This document shows, one piece after another, positions 55,061-62,922 of a DNA stretch of 64,000 nucleotides (position 1 is its first letter; each line of letters opens with the position of its first letter). The notes beneath the pieces are model-generated. The model saw only the letters and a program-made list of their open reading frames with translations. It searched no databases and was not told where the DNA came from. This stretch comes from a virus. The DNA is taken from the IMG/VR virus record IMGVR_UViG_3300023179_000030, positions 1 through 64,000 of that record, one strand, 5' to 3'. A program made the translations under genes and the position numbers.

Positions 55061-56248
55061 TTACTGGAACGATAGGTTAGCTACCGAAATTTCGCTTACA
55101 TAGTCCCCAGCGTTACCTAGAGAAGATGCAGTGTTGGTCAATTCCACGTATCCATAACGTGTCATGAAGCCAACGACTGGTTCAAAGGTGCTGGGATCTA
55201 GCACAACTCCAGAGCTCATCAAAGGAATATATGGGCAGTAGAATGCCGCAGCATCAGCTTCGCTGGATCCTTTATATCCAACTAGCACTGGCTGGGTATC
55301 TGGTGCATAGCTGTCAACATAGATTCTCATAGAACTGTTTAGGGTTCCAACAAACTTAGTGTTTGTAGGAGCTTCAAAAGTTCCTTCTGTAGTGCGAGCA
55401 AATGCACTGGTTGTTGCGCTTTGTAGCACGGTTAAGCTAGCTGGACTTACCACAGCCCAGTTACCTGCGCCGCGACGTGTACGCTGAGCGATCAAGTTAG
55501 CTGAACGATTGATAAGAACTGCCAATGCGGCGTGTTCGTCACCAACGAATGTAGCTGTACCAGATACGCTGGCTTGATCGTAAGCGTAGTCAGTTGCAGC
55601 TAGAGCGCGCAAGCTTGCTAGAACTTCTTGATCAATTTCAACTGTGATTTCCTGAGCCAAAGCTGCCATAATTTCAGCTTCGATATCAAGACCGTGCATA
55701 GATTGTGCATCTTGTGCAGCTTCAAAAGTCCAACGAGCGCTGAGCTTACGAGTTTTTGCTTCAACAACTTGCTTTAGAATTTGCACATTGATCTTACGAC
55801 CTGGCAAGCCTTCTAGAGCAGTTACAGAGCTAGCACGGCCAGTAGTCAAGCTACCAGAGTATGCAGTTGCAATCTTGAATGGGCTCAATGCTTCTTCACC
55901 TGCTGCTGTGCTGTCACCGAAACCTGCATTTGGGCTGGTCGCAGTGGCAGTTTCTGCATAACGCACACGTAATGTGTGAATCTGAGCAACTGGTCCTGTC
56001 ATTGGTTGTACGCCAACTAGTTCATTGGCGATAACTGTAGGCATAACTCGACGAATAACTGGTAGAATAACACGGTTAAGTGTTGCTACGTTACCCACGC
56101 TTGTTGCGCCTGCGCTGGCAGCTTCTGCCAAGTGTTTACGGGTGTTTTCTAAGATAACGCCCATTGTGGTTTTGCGTGAACCGCTAAGACCTTCTAACAG
56201 GGCGTCTTTTGTTTCGCCCCAACGGCCTTCTAATAGTGCTTGTGTCAT
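55061..56248 (-). CDS. 23: Major capsid protein gp23
   Basis: 395 residues (T4 gp23 is 521 before cleavage; marine T4-like phages have shorter versions). It has the HK97 fold and builds the head lattice after gp21 cleavage. Recognised segments are 'MTQALLEGRWGETKDALLEG', 'VATLNRVILPVIRRVMPTVI', 'ELVGVQPMTGPVAQIHTLRV' with RYAE, 'ARWTFEAAQDAQSMHGLDIE' and 'VVLDPSTFEPVVGFMTRYGY'. It has strong AGGAG, a late box (56272-56279) and is followed by a strong terminator. The start lies 22 nt after gp22. This is the surest identification in the window. Confidence 0.95.
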   Translation of the reverse strand: MTQALLEGRWGETKDALLEGLSGSRKTTMGVILENTRKHLAEAASAGATSVGNVATLNRVILPVIRRVMPTVIANELVGVQPMTGPVAQIHTLRVRYAETATATSPNAGFGDSTAAGEEALSPFKIATAYSGSLTTGRASSVTALEGLPGRKINVQILKQVVEAKTRKLSARWTFEAAQDAQSMHGLDIEAEIMAALAQEITVEIDQEVLASLRALAATDYAYDQASVSGTATFVGDEHAALAVLINRSANLIAQRTRRGAGNWAVVSPASLTVLQSATTSAFARTTEGTFEAPTNTKFVGTLNSSMRIYVDSYAPDTQPVLVGYKGSSEADAAAFYCPYIPLMSSGVVLDPSTFEPVVGFMTRYGYVELTNTASSLGNAGDYVSEISVANLSFQ

Positions 56249-56270
56249 TTATTTTTACTCCTGATTAGGG

Positions 56271-57368
56271 TTATTTAAGCCCTGCTAAACGCTTTATCTC
56301 AACTACATTATTATAGTCTGGTGATGCGTTGACTTTAGCAGTTTTATCACCTGTCACTTCTACACGACTCTCAGATACCATTTGCTTTTCAGCTTTGGGC
56401 ATTTGTGAGTTAGTAAGAACTGATGGTAGATACTTGTCAAATGCAGCCTTCAAATTGCTAGACTGCACGTTTTCAAGAAGCTGAACCATTACGGCTTGCT
56501 TCTCTTTGTTAAGAGGTTTCAGTAACTCATTTAGAGTTTCTTTGCGCTCTTGTGTTTCTTTTAAGATTTTAAGCTCACGGTCTCTTGACTCTATTAGAGC
56601 AGACTTCTTAGCCAATATTTTTTTAGCTTCTGAAATCTGTTTTTCTTTTTTCGCCATTGCGCTTGTTAGTTTGGCAATCTGTTGATTCTCATTGAGATGA
56701 GTGATTGCAAATTCACTGGCAAATGCTTCAAAAAGACGTCGGCCAAAATTGTTCTCACGAGCAATTTGGACATCCTCTTTAAGTTGAGTCAATTCTGAAT
56801 TTAGATGCTTCGACACTGATTCCTTGACTAACTTGGCGCTGGATTCCACAAATTTACGCTGTAATTGAGCTAGTTTTACCTTTGCTTCTTTTACTAGTTT
56901 AACTTTTGTGTTAACTACATCTTGTTTGTCTTTGGCAAATTCTTTGATTTCTTCGGCTAGTGTGTTGATTACAAACTGCTCTAAGCGACGTGTGGTGCTT
57001 TGAACTTGTTTGCGATCTTCATGTAATTCCTTTATTTCTTTTGATAAAGCACCCAATAGGAACTTGTCAAAAGTACCGGCGCTTTCTTGCATACGACGGT
57101 TAAAGCGAACTCTGTCAGCAGCAAGCTGATTTTTTTCTTCCGAAAATTCTAGAATTTCTTTTTGCAGACTTTCAGTGACCATTTTATCTAAAGCTTGTAC
57201 CATTACACCTTTATCGTGTTCATAGCGACCCGCGAATTCTTCGCGCAATTCTGCACGTAGTTGCTCTCGAGCTTCAGTTAATTTAGATTCCCAAGCTTCG
57301 CTGATAGCGTTGCGTGTTTCTTCATTGATGATGCCGCTGTCTATTAATGGTTTGATAACTTCAAACAT
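56271..57368 (-). CDS. 22: Prohead core scaffolding protein gp22
   Basis: 365 residues (T4 gp22 is 269). gp22 forms the inner scaffold of the prohead and is degraded by gp21. The sequence is almost entirely charged helix with two imperfect internal copies of 'FDKFLLGALSKEIKELHEDR' / 'LEQFVINTLAEEIKEFAKDK' (~95-150) and long coiled coils ('ELKILKETQERKETLNELL'). The C-terminus 'NNVVEIKRLAGLK' matches the conserved end of cyanophage gp22 and may contact the capsid protein. A GGAGA site and the standard gp21-gp22-gp23 order support the call. Confidence 0.88.
   Translation of the reverse strand: MFEVIKPLIDSGIINEETRNAISEAWESKLTEAREQLRAELREEFAGRYEHDKGVMVQALDKMVTESLQKEILEFSEEKNQLAADRVRFNRRMQESAGTFDKFLLGALSKEIKELHEDRKQVQSTTRRLEQFVINTLAEEIKEFAKDKQDVVNTKVKLVKEAKVKLAQLQRKFVESSAKLVKESVSKHLNSELTQLKEDVQIARENNFGRRLFEAFASEFAITHLNENQQIAKLTSAMAKKEKQISEAKKILAKKSALIESRDRELKILKETQERKETLNELLKPLNKEKQAVMVQLLENVQSSNLKAAFDKYLPSVLTNSQMPKAEKQMVSESRVEVTGDKTAKVNASPDYNNVVEIKRLAGLK
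56272..56279 (-). promoter_or_regulatory. Late promoter-like box CTTAAATA for gp23
   Basis: It overlaps the gp22 stop and lies 23 nt before the gp23 ATG, with AGGAG between. This would give the major capsid gene extra transcription. Confidence 0.5.
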
Positions 57369-57383
57369 GGATCATTTCTCCTG

Positions 57384-58022
57384 TTATATTTTTAAGTCTC
57401 TGATAAGGCGTTTTACTTCCTCAACCAAATACTTTTGTACCTTTTGATTTGCCCCGGCTTCTCTAGCCACCTCGAGTACCTTATGCCCATTACGCATGTT
57501 AAGTAATCCTTCATAGATAACTTTGGGATATGCGTTTGGTGCACTGGGTTGGGCAACAATATCAACTGTGACTATTTCAAAGTCACTAACATGCCCAGTA
57601 CTTTCGTTAACGTTTCCGCTACCTCTACTAGACACCCCTAACTTGACACCGCTTTCCAGCATTGTCTTGACTAGGTTCCCCATGGGGGTTGGTAATATTT
57701 TCAACTTACCAAACCCGTTGGGGCCATCCATCCACATATCAGTTATCATGTGTGCCACTCTGTCTAAGTTGATTTTTAAATCATCTGGATGATCTAATTC
57801 TCCCAAAACACTGTAACCATCTTTTAACTGAGATGCTATTGTTTGTACTGCACGACCTATCTCATCTGTAGGGTATACTCGTTGGTTAGCATTCTTTACA
57901 CCGCCCTGAATAAATATACCCTTCATGCAGAGATTCTTACCTTTACCATCATGAGTATCCTCTGCCAGAATTTCCATTCTGGCATTGTCAAAAGTAAGAT
58001 GTTCTCTGAGATATGTTGTCAT
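57384..58022 (-). CDS. 21: Prohead core protease gp21
   Basis: 212 residues, the size of T4 gp21. This serine protease of the herpesvirus-assemblin-like fold cleaves the core and capsid proteins during maturation. Visible are 'MKGIFIQGGVKNANQRVYPT', the catalytic His region 'GELDHPDDLKINLDRVAHMI' (H about 79) and the Ser nucleophile in 'GVKLGVSSRGSGNVN' (about 135), followed by 'FEIVTVDIVAQPSAPNAYP'. Gene order (after the gp68-like gene, before gp22) is canonical. No clear ribosome site precedes the ATG, 8 nt downstream of the previous stop. Confidence 0.9.
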   Translation of the reverse strand: MTTYLREHLTFDNARMEILAEDTHDGKGKNLCMKGIFIQGGVKNANQRVYPTDEIGRAVQTIASQLKDGYSVLGELDHPDDLKINLDRVAHMITDMWMDGPNGFGKLKILPTPMGNLVKTMLESGVKLGVSSRGSGNVNESTGHVSDFEIVTVDIVAQPSAPNAYPKVIYEGLLNMRNGHKVLEVAREAGANQKVQKYLVEEVKRLIRDLKI

Positions 58023-58030
58023 ATTAAAAA

Positions 58031-59038
58031 TTATTTGTTCACTACGCTCTTAGAGTTTACAGTCACTTTACCTGAAGTGGTTTGCCCTTCTGCGCCGTGG
58101 TTTTTAGAATATTCTTTACCGGCGCTGGACTTGTAACCAGTCTTTCCAGCATCGCCACCTGGACGATTTTGTACTTTACCAATTAGTTCACCGCCTTGCT
58201 TTAATAGACCACTGGGGTTCTTGCTTGGTGTTCCGCTTGGATCTTGATTCGCACCACCTTGATCAAATTTATGAGCTGTTCCGCCCATGTCGTTTTTTCC
58301 AGCAACTACGCTTTTGGTATTTTTTTCACCTTGCTTTTCAGTGCCGTGCCCTGTGCCCACCATGCTACCATTGGGGCTACCCTGATTTCCGGGGAAAGCA
58401 TCACCAATTTTTTCAGCGTATTCACGAATACGTTCGGCTTCGGTCATTTTTTTCTTAGCATCCTTCTTGGGCATTACCTTGACATCTTTCTTCTTAGCTT
58501 CCATAGGCATCATTGACATGTCGTCACCGGCCACTTCATCGTCACCCATGTCATCAGCTACATCACCATCATCGGCAACATCATCGACATCATCGACATC
58601 ATCGGCATCAAACTCATCTTCGCCGTCACCATCTGACATAAGAGCATCAAATTCTGCCTTTAATTCGTCAAGTGCGTCTTCAAGATCCATGACACGATCT
58701 TCTAATTCGCCTTCCTCACCACCGAATTCTTCCTCGCCTTCAAGATCTCCGTCATCGTCGAATTCTTCTTCGCTGTCGTCGAAATCTTCTTCGCTGTCGT
58801 CGAATTCTTCTTCGTCCGAATCAAAATCCTCGTCCTCGCTTACACCCTCTTCGTCGTTGGTTATTTCATCAACCATCGAATCAACTTGATTACCACCGAT
58901 ACCTTCTAAATCTGTTTCATCAATCAATGATTCGTAGATTTGGCGAGAACGTTCAACTACTATAGTATGAAATAATTCACGGGCTTGTTCTTCTTGCTCA
59001 TTAATGATAAATTCAATTAATTTGGAATATTTGTCCAT
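58031..59038 (-). CDS. 68: Acidic prohead core protein, gp68-like
   Basis: 335 residues (T4 gp68 is 141). The N-terminal helix 'YSKLIEFIINEQEEQARELF' opens as in cyanophage gp68-type core proteins. Residues ~60-170 are extremely acidic (runs of Asp/Glu, e.g. DEEEFDDSEEDFDDSEEEF) enclosing a coiled coil ('DLEDALDELKAEFDALM'). A Lys patch (~180-200) follows, and then a Gly/Ser/Lys-rich, probably disordered tail. This acid-basic layout suits an internal scaffold degraded by gp21. AAAGGAG precedes the ATG and a TGTAAATA box lies upstream. The DNA shows short GAAGA/GATGAT-type repeats in the acidic part. Confidence 0.7.
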   Translation of the reverse strand: MDKYSKLIEFIINEQEEQARELFHTIVVERSRQIYESLIDETDLEGIGGNQVDSMVDEITNDEEGVSEDEDFDSDEEEFDDSEEDFDDSEEEFDDDGDLEGEEEFGGEEGELEDRVMDLEDALDELKAEFDALMSDGDGEDEFDADDVDDVDDVADDGDVADDMGDDEVAGDDMSMMPMEAKKKDVKVMPKKDAKKKMTEAERIREYAEKIGDAFPGNQGSPNGSMVGTGHGTEKQGEKNTKSVVAGKNDMGGTAHKFDQGGANQDPSGTPSKNPSGLLKQGGELIGKVQNRPGGDAGKTGYKSSAGKEYSKNHGAEGQTTSGKVTVNSKSVVNK

Positions 59039-59069
59039 TGGGGAACTCCTTTAAAATATGCTTATATGT

Positions 59070-59077
59070 TATTTACA
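59070..59077 (-). promoter_or_regulatory. Late promoter-like box TGTAAATA
   Basis: It lies 31 nt upstream of the gp68-like ATG, with AAAGGAG in the leader. The match to the local consensus is moderate. Confidence 0.4.
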
Positions 59078-59131
59078 TAAAACCGCGTTTTTATGCGTAA
59101 AATGTATGTTTTTTGGGCTTTTTTTCAAAAA

Positions 59132-59359
59132 TTACATGCCTAGACCGCCAGTTTCAGCTGGTGCATGATATTGATCTGCTATTTTTTCTAATTTTTTTTC
59201 ATGTTCCACTGCTCTAACATCATTCATTTTACGAAGCTTGTTAATCCTAGACAAAGTCAGCCTTGTCTTTCTTGTGTCTTTGACTGACAAGGCAGTGTTA
59301 TCATCAAGGTCTGTACGATACCCAGAATCTACATTATTAAATAATTCAGTGATATTCAT
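59132..59359 (-). CDS. 67: Small prohead core protein in gp67 position
   Basis: 75 residues from the ATG at 59357-59359; an upstream TTG five codons earlier lies inside the late box and is unlikely. Predicted helical, with 'TRKTRLTLSRINKLRKMNDV' followed by charged 'EHEKKLEKIADQYH', like the small protein between portal and gp68 in T4-like cyanophages (T4 gp67 is 80 aa). gp67 is a core component that sets head shape. Identification is mainly by size and position. A GGTAAATA box ends 5 nt before the ATG and no Shine-Dalgarno is present, another predicted leaderless start. Confidence 0.55.
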   Translation of the reverse strand: MNITELFNNVDSGYRTDLDDNTALSVKDTRKTRLTLSRINKLRKMNDVRAVEHEKKLEKIADQYHAPAETGGLGM

Positions 59360-59364
59360 AGTTG

Positions 59365-59372
59365 TATTTACC
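59365..59372 (-). promoter_or_regulatory. Late promoter box GGTAAATA abutting gp67-like start
   Basis: Five nucleotides (CAACT) separate the box from the ATG at 59359, with no ribosome site. Initiation at T4-late spacing would begin on the start codon. Confidence 0.5.
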
Positions 59373-59384
59373 AATTATCAAAAT

Positions 59385-61094
59385 TTATAGCCCCGGTGGG
59401 GGTGCTGGTTGCTCTGCTGTAGCCGCGGCACCCGCTTCAGGTGTTGCCGCCACGGGTGGCCCTTGCACCGCTGGTATATTACCCGCACCTGCACCCATTA
59501 AGTCAGATTCAAGACCACCTGGACTTATACCTACGCTTCTCAATCCAGCAGCTTCAGATGGGGCTTTGGTTGTGTCACCTTGCTCCTCGTTCCACATACG
59601 TTCGTTGTCACTCATTTCTTCCTCAGTCAATCCCAAATAACGACTTAATAAAAATCGCTTGGAAAGATAGGGATAAGCTTCCAATTGAGTAAATGATGAG
59701 ATTCTAGCACCGTCGACTTCTGCTTGACGATAGCTTGCAAAGTTTTGTGGTTCATTGAATTGCAAATCGAATAATCCGCCATCAATATTAATACCACGCC
59801 AACGCATGAAAAGCTTAAATTCTTGATCTAACTTTTCAACTATCATTCGCTGCAATCGAATACAATATTGGTTGAAGCGCCATTCCTGTATTAATGCTGT
59901 TCCGACTCTTCCATCACTAAAAGTATTACCATTGGTGGTGCCATCGTCCAACCCAGTGGGTAAATAGCTTGCTGGTATACGTAATCCTCTAAATAATTTA
60001 TTAGTGAAAAAATGAAGATCTGTTATTTCGCCTAAATTTTGCCCTCCCGGCAATGGTTCAACAGATGAACCACGACCATCAGCAGTAACTGGAAAGAAAA
60101 AATCCTCATTGGTAGATAACGGATTGTATGTTGCATCCATCATATTTTGTCCACCACCTGTTTGTGTGGGTATACGCCTTTGATGTACTTCATTTTTGAT
60201 ACGTTCTACAAAGGCCATGGCCATATGGCTAGGCATATTACCCACATCTATTTTAAATACTCTACGCTCAGGTGCACGTTGTACACGATATATTATGATC
60301 GCATCCTCAAGTAATTCCTTTTGTTTGAATACTTTGAACACATTTTCTAAGACACTATTCCCAAAAGGCCAGCTAAAATCCAGGCCCTCAGTTAATGTTA
60401 AATGAACTATATGCTCTGCATTTATTGCAGTTTCGTTTTGTGCTTTACTAAATCTACTACCCCCGCTATAGGGAGTTTTAGGTTGTATATAAGCGCCACC
60501 CGCACCACCAACTTGCGGATGATTGACACTGGTGTCGCTGGCATTGAGCTGTGTGGCTGTTAAATTTTCAAAATTCGGCGCTAGATCTTTAAGAACATAT
60601 TGCTCTGGCTTTTTACCTTCAGATTCATTGACTATTACTTTTGTAATCTTACCCATTTCTACCCAAAACAACTTAAATGTCTCCGGGTCTCTGATGAATA
60701 TTTGATCACCATACTTGATGGTATTACGAAACATTTTGAAGACACGTTTGTTTAACTCATTGAGACTGACCCATTGTATTAATTGCTCTCGAATAATTTT
60801 AATTTCGTTGTCGGTGGGTTTTTCCTTCCAAACAAATTTAAATGCAGTTCCGTTTTCTTCACTGGGCTGTGTACAAAATTCAGCTAATATATCCAGGGCC
60901 GCATTGACCTCAGAGTCCATGTCCATTTGTTCGTATTGGTTATATCGTTCTAATCTATTGGGATGACCCACATAAACGTCTGGCAAATTGCTTTGATAAT
61001 TTTTATATCCAAATTGTGCCTGCTGTACACCGCCGTTGATGGGACTTATTGATCCCGAAACATTAGCAGTCCTAAAATATTTTTTCCAGCTCAA
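59385..61094 (-). CDS. 20: Portal vertex protein gp20
   Basis: 569 residues (T4 gp20 is 524). It forms the dodecameric portal that nucleates the prohead and conducts DNA. Recognised segments are 'NRLERYNQYEQMDMDSEVNA' with ALDILAEF, 'FRNTIKYGDQIFIRDPETFK', 'AEHIVHLTLTEGLDFSWPFG', 'YRVQRAPERRVFKIDVGNMP' and 'LFRGLRIPASYLPTGLDDGT'. The start appears to be TTG (61092-61094) with GAGGTG at ideal spacing. The C-terminal ~60 residues are Ala/Pro/Gly-rich. A late box lies at 61129-61136. Confidence 0.93.
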   Translation of the reverse strand: MSWKKYFRTANVSGSISPINGGVQQAQFGYKNYQSNLPDVYVGHPNRLERYNQYEQMDMDSEVNAALDILAEFCTQPSEENGTAFKFVWKEKPTDNEIKIIREQLIQWVSLNELNKRVFKMFRNTIKYGDQIFIRDPETFKLFWVEMGKITKVIVNESEGKKPEQYVLKDLAPNFENLTATQLNASDTSVNHPQVGGAGGAYIQPKTPYSGGSRFSKAQNETAINAEHIVHLTLTEGLDFSWPFGNSVLENVFKVFKQKELLEDAIIIYRVQRAPERRVFKIDVGNMPSHMAMAFVERIKNEVHQRRIPTQTGGGQNMMDATYNPLSTNEDFFFPVTADGRGSSVEPLPGGQNLGEITDLHFFTNKLFRGLRIPASYLPTGLDDGTTNGNTFSDGRVGTALIQEWRFNQYCIRLQRMIVEKLDQEFKLFMRWRGINIDGGLFDLQFNEPQNFASYRQAEVDGARISSFTQLEAYPYLSKRFLLSRYLGLTEEEMSDNERMWNEEQGDTTKAPSEAAGLRSVGISPGGLESDLMGAGAGNIPAVQGPPVAATPEAGAAATAEQPAPPPGL

Positions 61095-61128
61095 AATTAC
61101 ACCTCTTAATAGTTTTCTAACAACCGTA

Positions 61129-61136
61129 TATTTAGT
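61129..61136 (-). promoter_or_regulatory. Late promoter-like box ACTAAATA for gp20
   Basis: It lies 34 nt upstream of the gp20 TTG start, with GAGGTG in the leader, between the endonuclease stop and gp20. Confidence 0.5.
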
Positions 61137-61142
61137 TCAAAT

Positions 61143-62891
61143 TCAGTTATATTTCTGATATACCCACAATGTTTGCCCACAATCCCAGATACGATCATAT
61201 CCTCGTTGCTGCATTATTTGCCACTCGGTTAATGATTTATCTGCCCCATCAGCCACTAATTTATGTTTTTGATATTGCAACCTAGAAAATCTATTTTTAT
61301 AATCGGTATAGAAATAACCTGGGGTGATTGACTTTTTTTCAAAACCTAACTTTTGATAAACCACACCTGTTCCCCAACGATTATCGCTATAGCTTAGAAC
61401 AGATTCCGGATTATGTCTTTTTAAAAATTCATTGAATAGTTTACCCGCAGCACCTGGTATATTCAAAGATGAACAAAATCTAATAATTTCCCATTGATAT
61501 TGTTTATTATATCTGGTCCGGGCAAATGTCATAACTGACACTAATTCGTCGTTGTAAGTCAGACCCAGTGAGATGTCGGCAGTGGCTGAACCTTGTAAAT
61601 GGTTTTCAGTTAAAAAATTATGTCTTTGATCTGTACTGCATTCAATTATTTTGCACTTTCTAGCAAACACAGTATTAGCCGTCAAGCCTAGGGCATTTTT
61701 TATTCTAAGTAGTACCGCAGCTTTTTTATATATCCACTCATCTTCGAATATAGTAAGTAATTTAACGCCAGCTTGCTGGCAGCTTAGAAATTTATTAAAG
61801 TGATAATTTCTATCTCGACCTGATGAAGCTTCTGAATGCCAGTATAACCCATTACACTCAATGGCTATTTTTTTGCTGGGAATGTATATATCAAGTTCTA
61901 GTGGTGCTATTAGGGTTCTGTCATTTCTTAAAATATTGTAGTCTGAACCCAACATGTTGGCTAAAGTTTCATATATCTCTGTTTCCAATTTGCTATACCA
62001 GGGAACTTCAAATAGTGTTGAAGCTTGATACTTTTTTGCATATAGATACAATGTATGTGCAGCTATTTGCAATTGTTCCTGCACTTGAGCTCTAGTCTTT
62101 TTATCAATAAAATTTAAAAACTGTTGACGATCACCAAGTATATTCAAGGTAGTTTGGCTTAGGGGTATTTTACTGGCCGCATCAACTCCATATCTATGTA
62201 ATAAAGTTAATTTTCTAAAGTTATTACTTTGTTCAATTTCCACTTTACTTTTATTCGCCAATGTAGTTTTCATTTTGGCAACTATGTTGGCATTTTTTAA
62301 TGGACTAGTAGTTTGATATCTCAATATGTTGGTTTGTTTTATCTTTTCAACTTGTGATTTATTTTGCATGTGGTGCTCTACACCATATTTTTGAATATAA
62401 GTTTGCTTGGTTTTTTCTGCTATACTATTAAGTCGTGATTCAGAAAATTCGGCTCGTGTTTTTTTAATTTTATCTGAAACAGTTGTTGATTGACTGGGCC
62501 AATCAACACCGAATTTTTTTTGATTAGTAGATTTTCGTCGTTGTTCTATATTTGGTATCATTGATACCGCGGTAACCCCATATCGTTGTTTTAGTGTTTC
62601 AGTTTGTTTATTGAGTCTAATAGTTTTAATGCACTGACATTTATTACCCAATACACATCCTGCTCTATAACCAAGATCAAATGTGTTAAACTGACGTTTA
62701 TTTCCAAATTCACAATAAGGAGGTGGACCATTTAAAATGATATACACACGTTCCATGATATTTTTAACTTCGACGTCAGTATATTGTGCATTGACCCAGG
62801 CTAATATTTCAGTATTACGCGATAACCAAGCAGGTAATGTGCTAGATTTGTGAGATGATAACCAAGATTGAATTTGTTCAATATGATGCAT
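61143..62891 (-). CDS. Vsr-like (EDxHD-type) homing endonuclease 2
   Basis: 582 residues from the ATG at 62889-62891, chosen because a GCTAAATA box ends 4 nt upstream; an ATG six codons earlier lies within that box. The N-terminal half has repeated 'KKFGVDWPSQSTTVSDKIK' / 'QKYGVEHHMQNKSQVEKIK' DNA-binding-like units (NUMOD/CLR-type). The nuclease core reads 'LIAPLELDIYIPSKKIAIEC', 'NGLYWHSEASSGRDRNYHFN' and 'LLTIFEDEWIYKKA'; a C-terminal domain ends 'DRIWDCGQTLWVY'. It is a clear paralogue of the 501-residue enzyme near gp23. It lies between the tape-measure-like gene and gp20, a free-standing intergenic insertion. Confidence 0.75.
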   Translation of the reverse strand: MHHIEQIQSWLSSHKSSTLPAWLSRNTEILAWVNAQYTDVEVKNIMERVYIILNGPPPYCEFGNKRQFNTFDLGYRAGCVLGNKCQCIKTIRLNKQTETLKQRYGVTAVSMIPNIEQRRKSTNQKKFGVDWPSQSTTVSDKIKKTRAEFSESRLNSIAEKTKQTYIQKYGVEHHMQNKSQVEKIKQTNILRYQTTSPLKNANIVAKMKTTLANKSKVEIEQSNNFRKLTLLHRYGVDAASKIPLSQTTLNILGDRQQFLNFIDKKTRAQVQEQLQIAAHTLYLYAKKYQASTLFEVPWYSKLETEIYETLANMLGSDYNILRNDRTLIAPLELDIYIPSKKIAIECNGLYWHSEASSGRDRNYHFNKFLSCQQAGVKLLTIFEDEWIYKKAAVLLRIKNALGLTANTVFARKCKIIECSTDQRHNFLTENHLQGSATADISLGLTYNDELVSVMTFARTRYNKQYQWEIIRFCSSLNIPGAAGKLFNEFLKRHNPESVLSYSDNRWGTGVVYQKLGFEKKSITPGYFYTDYKNRFSRLQYQKHKLVADGADKSLTEWQIMQQRGYDRIWDCGQTLWVYQKYN

Positions 62892-62895
62892 TATA

Positions 62896-62903
62896 TATTT
62901 AGC
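62896..62903 (-). promoter_or_regulatory. Late promoter box GCTAAATA abutting endonuclease 2 start
   Basis: Four bases (TATA) separate the box from the ATG at 62891. GAGGTG lies further upstream, too far from this ATG and too close to the alternative one, so a leaderless start fits best. Confidence 0.5.
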
Positions 62904-62922
62904 ATTCACCTCGGAGTAGTAA

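Noticed and set aside
58467-58889. Ser-rich plus-strand frame opposite the gp68-like gene
   Set aside because: It is the reverse reading of Asp/Glu codon runs, has no ribosome site and is antisense to a well-supported gene.
53435-62891. Group I introns or inteins associated with the two homing endonucleases
   Set aside because: gp23 and gp20 are uninterrupted and no intein splice motifs were seen; the nucleases are free-standing intergenic genes.
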